From JANWXD01 sp037446115 (GTDB lineage Bacteria; Acidobacteriota; Terriglobia; Bryobacterales; Bryobacteraceae): a DNA stretch of 34,636 bases. Below the pieces are notes generated by a model. It searched no databases. It saw only the letters and a list, made by a program, of their open reading frames with translations, and was not told the DNA's origin. Below, piece by piece: positions 25,132 to 32,880 of the stretch. Every line of letters starts with the position of its first letter. The stretch's first letter is position 1. The stretch spans positions 1-34,636 of the forward strand of contig JBBIJF010000038.1 in assembly GCA_037446115.1 (NCBI GenBank). The letters are read 5' to 3'. A program made the position numbers and the translations under genes.

Positions 25132-25398
25132 TTGATCAAGCTCGACATCGTCAATCAAGTGGTGAACCGTACCGGCATTACCAAAGTCAAAGCGGAAATG
25201 GCCGTGGACCGCGTCTTTGAAAGCATGAAGGAGGCTCTCGCCCGCGGCGAGCGCATCGAACTGCGCGGCTTCGGCATCTTCACCGTCCGCAACCGCAAAA
25301 CCGGCATCGGACGCAATCCCCGGACGGGCGCTGAAGTCGCCATCCCCCCCGGCAAGGCGGTGCGCTTCAAGCCGGGCAAGGAGTTACAGTCGCTTTAG
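25132..25398 (+). CDS. hup: HU-family DNA-binding protein
   Basis: An 88-residue histone-like protein that bends and compacts DNA as a dimer. Features are the N-terminal dimer helices (VVNRTGITKVKAEMAVDRVF), the GERIELRGFGIFTVRNRK saddle, the flexible DNA-binding arm (RNPRTGAEVAIPPGKAV) with the conserved Pro, and the closing RFKPGKEL. The start is TTG at 25132, supported by GGAGGAGGAG just upstream and by exact family length; no ATG would fit. The stop codon is followed at once by the GTG of the next gene. The promoter is strong, as expected for an abundant protein. Confidence 0.95.
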   Translation: MIKLDIVNQVVNRTGITKVKAEMAVDRVFESMKEALARGERIELRGFGIFTVRNRKTGIGRNPRTGAEVAIPPGKAVRFKPGKELQSL

Positions 25399-26361
25399 GT
25401 GACCCCGCACGGCCTCCCAACTTCCTCTGCACTACCGGCATCCTGGAACGGAAAAGAAGCCTGGCGCGCTGCCGCCTCCGCGAGCCGGCCGCGCTGGTGG
25501 CTCCACATCCTTCTGTTCGCCGCCACGCTCGTCACCACCACCGCCGTCGGCGGCACCCTGGCCTACAACTTCCGCCACGACCTGCCGGCCATTGACCTCA
25601 CCCGCAGCCTCGGCTCCTTCGCCCACTGGCGCGAACTCAACTTCTGGCTCGACGGCCTGCCCTTTTCCCTCACCCTGCTCACGATCCTGCTGGCCCACGA
25701 GCTCGGCCACTACTTCGCCTGCCTCTACTACCGGCTGGACGCCAGCCCGCCCTACTTTCTGCCCTCGCCCACCCTCATCGGAACCTTCGGCGCCTTCATC
25801 CGCATCCGCTCGCCCATTTATTCGCGGCGTGTGCTCTTCGACGTCGGCATCGCAGGCCCGGTCGCCGGATTCCTGTTCCTGCTCCCGGCCCTTGCCATCG
25901 GCCTGGCCTACTCTCGCGTCGTGCCGGGCATCGCATCACGCGGGGACCTCATCTTCGGCACGCCTCCGATCGTCCGCCTGCTGGAGTCCCTCATCTTCCC
26001 CGGCGTGCCCTCTGCGGATATTTCCCTGCACCCGGTGGCCCGGGCCGCCTGGGTCGGCGTGTTCGCCACCGCCCTCAACCTGCTGCCCATCGGCCAGCTC
26101 GACGGCGGTCACATCCTCTACGCCTTCGTGGGCGACAAACACCGCGCCTTGTCCCGCCTGTTCGTCGCCGCCTTGGTTCCCCTGGGCTTTTTCTACTGGC
26201 CGTGGCTGTTGTGGGCCGCCATCCTGTTCTTCTTCGGGTTGCGCCACCCGCTCATCTACGACGCCGGCGAGCTCGGCGCCGCGCGCAAAAAGCTCGGCGC
26301 GCTGGCTCTGGCCATCTTCGTCCTCTGCTTTATGGTGGCCCCCGTCCAGACGCCGAATTAG
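25399..26361 (+). CDS. Site-2 protease family membrane metalloprotease (M50)
   Basis: A 320-residue integral membrane zinc protease. The metal site is HELGH (100-104), completed by Asp235 in LNLLPIGQLDGGHIL. About six membrane spans are visible, including LHILLFAATLVTTTAV near the N-terminus and FLFLLPALAIGLA near 158-170. S2P-type proteases cut substrates within the membrane, often to release regulators; the substrate here is unknown. There is no PDZ domain. The start GTG at 25399 abuts the HU stop, and the nearest purine-rich box (AAGGAG) is 14 nt away, so translation may depend on coupling to HU. The N-terminal 30 residues may be partly untranslated if a later start is used. Confidence 0.88.
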   Translation: MTPHGLPTSSALPASWNGKEAWRAAASASRPRWWLHILLFAATLVTTTAVGGTLAYNFRHDLPAIDLTRSLGSFAHWRELNFWLDGLPFSLTLLTILLAHELGHYFACLYYRLDASPPYFLPSPTLIGTFGAFIRIRSPIYSRRVLFDVGIAGPVAGFLFLLPALAIGLAYSRVVPGIASRGDLIFGTPPIVRLLESLIFPGVPSADISLHPVARAAWVGVFATALNLLPIGQLDGGHILYAFVGDKHRALSRLFVAALVPLGFFYWPWLLWAAILFFFGLRHPLIYDAGELGAARKKLGALALAIFVLCFMVAPVQTPN

Positions 26362-26372
26362 CCCGCAGGGCC

Positions 26373-27164
26373 ATGCAAATCTCCGGGACCATCATCACGC
26401 TGAACGAGGAGGCGCGGATCGCGCGCGCCATCGAGAGCCTGCGCTGCTGTGATGAGATCGTGGTGGTGGACAGCGGCTCAACCGACGCCACCCGCGACAT
26501 CGCCGCCCGCCTCGGCGCGCGCGTGCTCTGCCGGGACTGGCCAGGGTTCGCCGCCCAAAAAAACTTCGCCGCCGAAGCCGCCTCCCACGACTGGATCCTC
26601 TCCCTCGACGCCGACGAAGCCCTCAGCGAAACCCTCGAAGCCGAAATCTGGCAGCTCAAGCGCGACGGCCCCCGCGCCGACGCCTACTCCATGCCCCGTC
26701 TGGCCCAGTATCTCGGCCGCTGGATCCGCCACTCCGGCTGGTACCCCGACCGCAAGATCCGCCTCTATGATCGTCGCAAAGCCCGCTGGGTCGGCCCCTG
26801 GGTCCACGAACGGCTGGAGGTCTCCGGAACCGTGGCGCCGCTTGCAGGCCACCTGCTTCACTTCACCTGCGACTCGCTCTCCGAGCATCTGGAGCGCATG
26901 GACCGCTACACCACCTTGGCGGCCCAGGAGCTGGCCGCACGCGGCGTGCGCGTCTCCTGGCTCCGCATCGCGGTGGCCCCCTTGGGCACCTTCCTGCGGA
27001 CGTACGTTCTCCGTGCCGGCTTCCTCGACGGCCCCCAGGGCCTCATCCTGGCCTGGATGGCCGCCTTCTACACCTTCCTCAAATACACCAAATCCCGAAA
27101 AATCCGTCAGCCTGGTATGGCACCTTTTTCCAACCCGCCCCATGCGCATCCTTCACCTCGATAG
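26373..27164 (+). CDS. Glycosyltransferase family 2 (WaaE/KdtX-like)
   Basis: A 263-residue GT-A enzyme similar to lipopolysaccharide core glucosyltransferases of the WaaE/KdtX kind. The nucleotide-sugar fold is clear: SGTIITLNEEARIARAIESL, VVDSGSTDATRDIA, and the metal-binding DAD at 79-81 in ILSLDADEALSE. The family phrase WPGFAAQKNFA is also present. It would add a hexose to the lipid A core or a similar envelope glycan at the inner face of the membrane. It starts 11 nt after the protease stop; its last 23 nt overlap the following gene. The C-terminal 15 residues, in that overlap, are low in complexity. Confidence 0.9.
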   Translation: MQISGTIITLNEEARIARAIESLRCCDEIVVVDSGSTDATRDIAARLGARVLCRDWPGFAAQKNFAAEAASHDWILSLDADEALSETLEAEIWQLKRDGPRADAYSMPRLAQYLGRWIRHSGWYPDRKIRLYDRRKARWVGPWVHERLEVSGTVAPLAGHLLHFTCDSLSEHLERMDRYTTLAAQELAARGVRVSWLRIAVAPLGTFLRTYVLRAGFLDGPQGLILAWMAAFYTFLKYTKSRKIRQPGMAPFSNPPHAHPSPR

Positions 27165-28050
27165 CGGCCCCGCCATGCGCGGCGGCCAGTGGCAGGCCCT
27201 GCGCCTGCTCGAAGGCCTGACCCGCGCCTGCTGCGACGCCCTCCTGCTGGCGCCCCCCCAAGCCCCCCTCCTCGCCGCCGCCCGCCACCGCCACCTCCCC
27301 GCCGAGCCCCTCTCCCTGACCGCCCTGGCCCGCCACAGCCGCCACGCCGACCTCATCCACGCCCACGACGCCCGCTCCCACCTGCTCGCCGCCCTCATCA
27401 AGCGCGCCCCCCTCATCGCCGCACGCCGCGTCGCCTTCCCCGTCGCTCGCAACCCGCTGTCCCGCTGGAAGTACGCCCGCGCCGATCACTTCATCGCCGT
27501 CTCCGACTGCGCCCGCCGCACGCTGCTGGACGCCGGCATCCCCGCCGATAAAATCTCCGTGGTCTACGACGGCGTCCCCGTCCCCGCAGCCCCCGCCGGC
27601 GGCGACCGCATCCTCGCCCTGGCCTCCTCGGATCCCCGCAAGTGCCCCGCCCTGCTCCGCCAGGCCGCCGCACTGGCCGGTGTCGAGCTCCATTTCTCCA
27701 CCGACCTCGACCGCGACCTGCCCGGCGCCGCCATCTTCGTCTACCTCACCGAAAACGAAGGCCTCGGCTCCGCCGTCTTGCTGGCCATGGCCGCCGGCGT
27801 CGCCGTCGTCGCCAGCCGCACCGGAGGCCTGCCCGAGATCGTCGAACACGAACACACCGGCCTGCTCACCGAAAATGCGCCCCAGGCCGTCGCCGCCGCC
27901 ATCGCCCGCCTCCGCAGCGACCCGGCCCTTCGCCTGCGCCTCGGCCGACAGGCCCGCCGCCGCGTCCTCGAACGCTTCACCGACACGCACATGGTCCAGG
28001 CCACCTTGGCCGTCTACCGCAAGGTGCTCGCATGCCGGAAGCCCTCTTAG
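27142..28050 (+). CDS. Short GT4-type glycosyltransferase
   Basis: A 302-residue GT-B protein; family members usually have 350-400 residues. The N-terminal half has MRILHLDSGPAMRGGQWQA and ADLIHAHDARSH. The C-terminal half has ISVVYDGVPVP, a short strand set, then VYLTENEGLGSAVLLAMAAG and ASRTGGLPEIVEHEHTGLL. The EX7E motif is altered: the second Glu (usual LEAMA) is Leu in VLLAMA, and the inter-domain part is shortened. It may be active with altered chemistry or serve a structural role. It overlaps its neighbours on both sides (23 and 19 nt), so it is tightly coupled. The DNA is extremely C-rich at third codon positions. Confidence 0.82.
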   Translation: MRILHLDSGPAMRGGQWQALRLLEGLTRACCDALLLAPPQAPLLAAARHRHLPAEPLSLTALARHSRHADLIHAHDARSHLLAALIKRAPLIAARRVAFPVARNPLSRWKYARADHFIAVSDCARRTLLDAGIPADKISVVYDGVPVPAAPAGGDRILALASSDPRKCPALLRQAAALAGVELHFSTDLDRDLPGAAIFVYLTENEGLGSAVLLAMAAGVAVVASRTGGLPEIVEHEHTGLLTENAPQAVAAAIARLRSDPALRLRLGRQARRRVLERFTDTHMVQATLAVYRKVLACRKPS

Positions 28051-28847
28051 CTCTCCTCGCCGGCCTCCTCACCGGCAGTTTCCTCAACGTGTGCATCTAC
28101 CGCCTTCCTCGCGACCGCTCCGTCATCCGCCCCCGCTCCTGCTGCCCTGCCTGCAACACCCCCATCGCCTGGTACGACAACATCCCCGTAGTGAGCTACC
28201 TGTTGCTCGGCGGCCGCTGCCGCCACTGCCGCGCCCGCATCCCGTTGCGCTACCCCGTGGTCGAACTGCTGACCGGCGCAGTCTTTTTCTTTACCGTACT
28301 TCCCCTCGGCCTCAGCCTCGCCTCCTTCAAACTCTGCCTGTTCGCCGCGCTGCTCATCGGACTCGCCTTCTGCGATCTCGAACAGCGCATCCTGCCCGAC
28401 GAGATGACCCTCGGCGGCGCCGCAGCCGGCCTGGTCCTCTCCACCCTGGAACCCTTCGATTTCACCTTCGTGCAGCTGTTGCTTCCGGCCTCAAGCCCCC
28501 GCAGCCTCTCCTTTTTCGAATCGCTTCTCGGCGCCGGCTTCGGAGCCGGCCTGCTGTGGTTCACCGGGGCCGTCTATCGCCGCGTGCGCGGCCGGGAGGG
28601 CCTCGGCTTCGGCGACGTCAAGCTGCTGGCCATGATCGGCGCCTTTCTGGGCCTGCGGGGCGCGCTCCAAACCCTCATCTTCGGCTCCCTGGCCGGCTCC
28701 CTCATCGGGCTCATCTACATCCGCGCCGCCCGCAAGGACTACGCCACCTACGAACTCCCCTTCGGCACCTTCCTGGCCTTCAGCGCCCTCGCCCTCGCCC
28801 TGCTCCAGAGCCCCGCCCTGCTGTGGTATCAAGGAATGTTCCGGTGA
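28032..28847 (+). CDS. pilD: Prepilin peptidase (type IV leader peptidase and methylase)
   Basis: A 271-residue membrane aspartic protease that removes the leader of type IV pilins or type II secretion pseudopilins and methylates the new N-terminus. The zinc-binding pairs are CPAC (38-41) and CRHC (63-66). The catalytic aspartates are Asp115 in FCDLEQRILPDE and Asp195 in GFGDVKLL. The N-terminal GSFLNVCIYRLPR is typical. Seven to eight membrane spans are apparent. It overlaps the preceding glycosyltransferase gene by 19 nt and ends the HU-to-peptidase set. No pilin genes lie in the window. Confidence 0.96.
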   Translation: MPEALLALLAGLLTGSFLNVCIYRLPRDRSVIRPRSCCPACNTPIAWYDNIPVVSYLLLGGRCRHCRARIPLRYPVVELLTGAVFFFTVLPLGLSLASFKLCLFAALLIGLAFCDLEQRILPDEMTLGGAAAGLVLSTLEPFDFTFVQLLLPASSPRSLSFFESLLGAGFGAGLLWFTGAVYRRVRGREGLGFGDVKLLAMIGAFLGLRGALQTLIFGSLAGSLIGLIYIRAARKDYATYELPFGTFLAFSALALALLQSPALLWYQGMFR

Positions 28848-28919
28848 AACCTCGCGGCGCCGCCGCCGCCACCCGGTGACCGGAAACCCGGCGCCGCTTG
28901 CGCGGATCAAACCTAAGTT

Positions 28920-30431
28920 ATGCTCTTGCGCGTGTTCTTGGCCGGCCTTACCCTCGCCCTCTTCGGCGCCGCTGCCGAACACCCCCGTGCCTCGATGGAT
29001 TTACAATTCCTTTACGCTGGTTACATCGGCGGCGACCGCTTCGACCAGCCCGCCGCCATCGCCCGCGATCCCGACGGCGGCATCTGGGTCACCGGCGTTA
29101 CGACCTCCTTCATCGAACTGCCGGTCCAGCCCGACCCCTTCCAGTTCACCGTCAAAGGCGGCCGGGACGTGTTTCTGGCCAAGTACGCCATCCGGGGCAG
29201 CGGCCGCGCCGAGCTCGTCTATTGGACCGCCCTCGGCGGCTCGGCCGACGATTTGCCCGCCGCGCTCGCCGTGGACGCCTCCGGCAACGTCTACGTCGCC
29301 GGAATGACCGCCTCCACCAACTTCCCCACCGCCGGCAACGCCCACCAGACCAGCTCCGGCGGCTCCTGGGACGCCTTCGTCTCCATCATTGATCCCCGCC
29401 GTTCCGGAACGGAATCGCTGATCTTCTCCACTTACCTCGGCGGGCCCGGCGTGGACGCCGCCACCGCCTTAGCCCTCGATCCCGCCGCCGGCCTCCTGGT
29501 CGTGGGTTACACCGGCTCGGGCGAACTCTCCGGCCTCCCGCAGGGCACGCTCCAGCCCGGCAATCGCGGCGGCTGGGACGCCTTCATCGCCCGCCTGGAT
29601 CCCAACCGCTCCCCCTCGCTGCTGTTTCTCTCCTTCCTCGGCGGCAATTCCACCGACGTCGCCACCGGCGTCGTCTTCGACGGCTCCTCCCTCAAGGGCT
29701 GGATCGCCGGCTACACCCTCTCGACCGACTTCCCCATCGCCGGCGCCGCTCCCCAGGCCCAGCCCTCCGGCGGCGGCGACGGCTTCCTCGTCGAACTCGA
29801 CTTCAACCGCAGCGGGCTGGACACACTGACCTACGGCACTTACTTCGGCGGCTCCGGCCTGGATGTGCCCCGCGCTCTGCTACGGGACCCCCACGGCACC
29901 TTCTGGCTGGCCGGTTACACTCTCTCCGCCGACTTCCCCTTGGCCGGACCTTCGCCCCAGCGCGCCCTGTCCGGCAACGCCGACGCTTTTGTTACTCGCC
30001 TGGATATCTCCCTGCCCGCCCCCGACTTCCTCACTTACTCGACTTACCTCGGCGGAACGTCCACCGACGTCGCCTACGCCCTCACCCTGCTGGAGTCCGG
30101 CGCCGTCGCCCTGGCCGGCTATACCACTTCCCCCGACTTCCCCCTCCGCAACGCCCCGGAACCCAACACCCTGCACTTCCCCGGCGCCGACGCCTTCGCC
30201 GCCATCCTGGATCCCGCTGCACCCGAATCCGAAGCCCTCACCTGGTCGGCTCTGCTCGCCGGCTCAGGAACCGAAACCGCCACCGCCCTGCTCGCCGCAC
30301 CCGGGGAAGGTTTTTATCTGGCCGGTTACACCACCTCGCGCAATCTCCCGGTAACCGACGGCTCCACGAAACCCACTCCGCCCGGCTCCGCCGCCGGCTT
30401 CTTGGCGCTCGTCGGCGCCCCGTCGCCCTGA
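28920..30431 (+). CDS. Secreted SBBP-repeat beta-propeller protein
   Basis: A 503-residue protein with a signal peptide (MLLRVFLAGLTLALFGAAA) followed by about eight repeats of 50-60 residues. Each runs as a blade of the type DAFVTRLD, then TYSTYLGGTSTDVAYAL and AGYTTSPDFPL. These are SBBP (seven-bladed beta-propeller) repeats, very abundant in Solibacter-like acidobacteria. Such proteins are exported and probably bind carbohydrate or protein at the surface; no enzyme motif is seen. No C-terminal sorting domain or membrane anchor is visible. It starts 72 nt after the peptidase gene with a poor ribosome binding site. It is the best taxonomic hint in the window. Confidence 0.9.
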   Translation: MLLRVFLAGLTLALFGAAAEHPRASMDLQFLYAGYIGGDRFDQPAAIARDPDGGIWVTGVTTSFIELPVQPDPFQFTVKGGRDVFLAKYAIRGSGRAELVYWTALGGSADDLPAALAVDASGNVYVAGMTASTNFPTAGNAHQTSSGGSWDAFVSIIDPRRSGTESLIFSTYLGGPGVDAATALALDPAAGLLVVGYTGSGELSGLPQGTLQPGNRGGWDAFIARLDPNRSPSLLFLSFLGGNSTDVATGVVFDGSSLKGWIAGYTLSTDFPIAGAAPQAQPSGGGDGFLVELDFNRSGLDTLTYGTYFGGSGLDVPRALLRDPHGTFWLAGYTLSADFPLAGPSPQRALSGNADAFVTRLDISLPAPDFLTYSTYLGGTSTDVAYALTLLESGAVALAGYTTSPDFPLRNAPEPNTLHFPGADAFAAILDPAAPESEALTWSALLAGSGTETATALLAAPGEGFYLAGYTTSRNLPVTDGSTKPTPPGSAAGFLALVGAPSP

Positions 30432-30496
30432 CCCGCGCCGCGGCAAGCTTGTAAGCCGCGCCCCCCGCCCCGCGCATCCCCTATCATGGGTTCGTC

Positions 30497-31774
30497 ATGG
30501 CCGTACTGCTCGTCTGCACCGTGGGCGGCGCGCCGGAACCGGTGATCCGCTCCATCCTGACCCCACCGCACCCGGACAAAGTGGTGTTCGTCTGCTCGAG
30601 CGACACCCGCTCTGCTGTCGCCGCCGAAATCCTCCCCCGCGTCGAAGCCGCAGGCCTCCGCCTCGGCCCCGCCCAGCGCGAGATCTTCCAGCTCAGCGAC
30701 CCGCAGGCGCTCGACGTCTGCCTCCGCGAGATCGCCCGTGAGCTCAGCTCCCAGGTCCGCCGCTGGCGCGATCAGCACGATGGCGAGATCATCGTGGACC
30801 CGACCGGCGGCACCAAGGTCATGAGCATCGCCCTCGCCTTCGTGGCCCGCCGCTGGCACTGCACCTTCCGCTACATCGGAGGCACGCAACGCGAGCAGCG
30901 CCCCTCCGGCCCCGGAGCCGTCCTCACCGGCGCCGAGCAGGTCGTGCGTACCCTGAATCCCCTCGATGTCCTCGGCTACCAGCTCGCCGAAGACGCCCTC
31001 ACGCTGGCCAACGCCGGCAACTACGCCGCCGCCCGCCAGCATCTCGAGCAGGGCGCGCGTTCGGCCGCCGACCCCTCCGTCAAGCGCTCCCTCAACACCC
31101 TCACCCAGCTGCTCGGCGTCTTCGCTCTGTGGGATCAGTTCGATCACACCGGCGCCGCCGCCCGGCTCCGGGACCTCGAAAAAAACCGCAACGACCTCGC
31201 CTGCCTGCTCGACGATGCATCCTTCCGAGACCTCGAGCATCAGCTCCCCGCCTGGAAGGACCGGCTCGCCGTACTGGCCGCAGGCCGGCCCACCCGCGAA
31301 CTCATCGAAGATCTCCTGGCCAACGCCGAACGGCGCATCCGCGAGGGCCGTTACGATGACGCCGTCGCCCGGCTGTACCGCGCGGTGGAGGCCATGGCGC
31401 AGTGGCGCCTGGCGGAGCGATATGGCATCCCCGACACCGGCGCCGTGCCGCCGGAAAAAATCCCCGAGCCGTTGCGCACCGCGCTCGGTTCCCCCACGGA
31501 CGGCGCCTTCGAGCTCGGCCTCCAGAACGCCTACCGCCTGCTCAAGGCGTTCGGAGATCCGCTCGGGGCGCGGTTCCGCGAGCTCAACCTGCATGATCCG
31601 CAGCAGTCGCCGCTCGCCGAGCGCAACCACTCCATCCTGGCCCACGGCTGGAAGCCGATCACTCAGAAGGGCTGTGACGCGTTATGGCAGCGGGTCTTCG
31701 CCCTCGCCTCCGAACTCGGCCTCTCCGAGCGGACTCTGATGCGTTTTCCCGAGCTCAAACCCCGGCTGGCCTGA
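30497..31774 (+). CDS. CRISPR-associated CARF-HEPN protein, TIGR02710-like
   Basis: A 425-residue protein with an N-terminal CARF domain that should sense cyclic oligoadenylate: MAVLLVCTVGGAPEPVIRSI, KVVFVCSSDTR and the ligand-loop motif VDPTGGTKVMS (Asp101-Lys107). A helical region follows (160-300). The C-terminus carries a HEPN RNase motif, RNHSILAH (Arg376, Asn377, His383). It matches the TIGR02710 ancillary family of type III systems, which act like Csm6: activated by the signal from Cas10, they cut RNA. Cas10 itself is not in the window. A TATCAT 9 nt before the ATG could be a -10 of a leaderless message. Its 3' end overlaps the opposite cas2 by 93 nt. Confidence 0.9.
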   Translation: MAVLLVCTVGGAPEPVIRSILTPPHPDKVVFVCSSDTRSAVAAEILPRVEAAGLRLGPAQREIFQLSDPQALDVCLREIARELSSQVRRWRDQHDGEIIVDPTGGTKVMSIALAFVARRWHCTFRYIGGTQREQRPSGPGAVLTGAEQVVRTLNPLDVLGYQLAEDALTLANAGNYAAARQHLEQGARSAADPSVKRSLNTLTQLLGVFALWDQFDHTGAAARLRDLEKNRNDLACLLDDASFRDLEHQLPAWKDRLAVLAAGRPTRELIEDLLANAERRIREGRYDDAVARLYRAVEAMAQWRLAERYGIPDTGAVPPEKIPEPLRTALGSPTDGAFELGLQNAYRLLKAFGDPLGARFRELNLHDPQQSPLAERNHSILAHGWKPITQKGCDALWQRVFALASELGLSERTLMRFPELKPRLA

Positions 31775-32107
31775 GAGGTCCTCGCTGCGGCGCAGGCTCT
31801 CCACCAGCAGCTCCATCAGGCCGGCTTCGCTCAAAAACACGCCTTCGGGCAGATGCTGGCGGCCGAGCGCCACCGCCTGGCAGCGCTCGGGCAGCGGATA
31901 AGCCCGCACGTCGTCCTGGCCCGGATGGATGCGCGCCTCCAGCTCGCGCAGCACCCCCAACAACTGGCGCTCCGACAGCATCCCGGCAAAGACGGAGTAT
32001 TGCAGGTCCAGGGCCACCGACTTCAGGTAGCGGTGCACCCGGTACAACCGCCGGGGATCGGCAATGTCGTAGGCGATCAGGTACGCGCGCGGCTCCGTCC
32101 AGCTCAT
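31682..32107 (-). CDS. cas2: Cas2-like protein with long C-terminal tail (second cas2)
   Basis: A 141-residue protein whose first 105 residues are a Cas2 ferredoxin-like fold: YLIAYDIADPRRLYRVHRYL with Asp14, YSVFAGMLSERQL and FLSEAGLMELLVESL. Cas2 dimers bridge Cas1 dimers in the spacer-integration complex. Typical Cas2 is 85-100 residues. The last 30 here (from GQPGFELGKTHQSPL) are a polar tail encoded opposite the end of the CARF-HEPN gene. The ATG at 32107 overlaps the stop of the cas1-like gene as ATGA, so the start is secure. It is the last gene of the adaptation operon and differs strongly in sequence from the other cas2. Confidence 0.85.
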   Translation of the reverse strand: MSWTEPRAYLIAYDIADPRRLYRVHRYLKSVALDLQYSVFAGMLSERQLLGVLRELEARIHPGQDDVRAYPLPERCQAVALGRQHLPEGVFLSEAGLMELLVESLRRSEDLSGQPGFELGKTHQSPLGEAEFGGEGEDPLP

Positions 32108-32880
32108 CGCACGCCTCCCAGCCAGTAGCTGAATCCGTCCAGCAGCCGGCCTGCCCGGTGGCTCTCTCTGCCGCGGCGCTCCTCGAACCATGCCGCCAGC
32201 TGCCGGCGCCATTGCCGCTCGGTGTCGGCGGGCCGCAGCGTGCCGGCCGCCAGCGCCGCCGCCAGCTCCGCCTTCAGACCCCACAACAGCAGGCGCACCA
32301 GCTCCGTGGCCAGGTGAAAGTCCGGCCTTCGTCCCGCGGCCGCTTCCGGCGCCAGGCCCAGCTCCGTCAGCCGCTCGCTCACCAGCGAGGCCGCCAGGCC
32401 TTCCAGCCACGAGGCCGCCTGCTTTCTGCGCTCGCGCCCGCAGCGCGCATCCAGCTCCTCATCGAGCAGCAGCGCCACCGAGCCGGGACGCAGATCGCGG
32501 GTGCGGGCCCCCAGCCGCCGCAGCGCTCCCAGAATTTCGCGCCGCTCGGCCGCCCGCCGCCAGTTGTCATAGAGCTCGCGCCAGTTGGGCCTTGCCAGAA
32601 ACTCCTCCACCCGTTCCTCCAGTCGCGACGGTCGCAGCGTTGCCGGCAGCGCCGCGCCCGCCGGCGTGCCGTCCGCCGCAAGAAACGTCACCGCAATGCC
32701 GCGGCGCAGGCATTCCACCAGCGCCTCCGTGTGCAGTTCCACCGGCCCGCACACCACCACCCGGCTGATGCGGTGAAACGGAAACCGCCGCGGCGCCGAG
32801 CGCTCGCTGTGCACCAGAAGCGACGGCCCGTCCAGCTCCACCCGCAGCGTCTGTTCGGCGTCAAGATACAGGGGTTGCAT
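32104..32880 (-). CDS. Degenerate Cas1-like protein
   Basis: A 258-residue protein whose N-terminal beta domain clearly follows Cas1: PLYLDAEQTLRVELDGPSLL, RISRVVVCGPVELHTEAL, RRGIAVTFLAADG. The C-terminal helical domain is shorter than in true Cas1 (about 320-340) and lacks the catalytic set. There is no counterpart of the GIEG glutamate or the FYHDLAHG histidine. Where Cas1 has DLVELLRP this protein has FHLATELVRLL. It should not integrate DNA by itself and is probably a structural partner. ATG 32880 is preferred, with GGAGGG about 11 nt upstream; a GTG at 32907 is possible. It overlaps cas1 by 20 nt and the second cas2 by 4 nt. Confidence 0.78.
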   Translation of the reverse strand: MQPLYLDAEQTLRVELDGPSLLVHSERSAPRRFPFHRISRVVVCGPVELHTEALVECLRRGIAVTFLAADGTPAGAALPATLRPSRLEERVEEFLARPNWRELYDNWRRAAERREILGALRRLGARTRDLRPGSVALLLDEELDARCGRERRKQAASWLEGLAASLVSERLTELGLAPEAAAGRRPDFHLATELVRLLLWGLKAELAAALAAGTLRPADTERQWRRQLAAWFEERRGRESHRAGRLLDGFSYWLGGVR

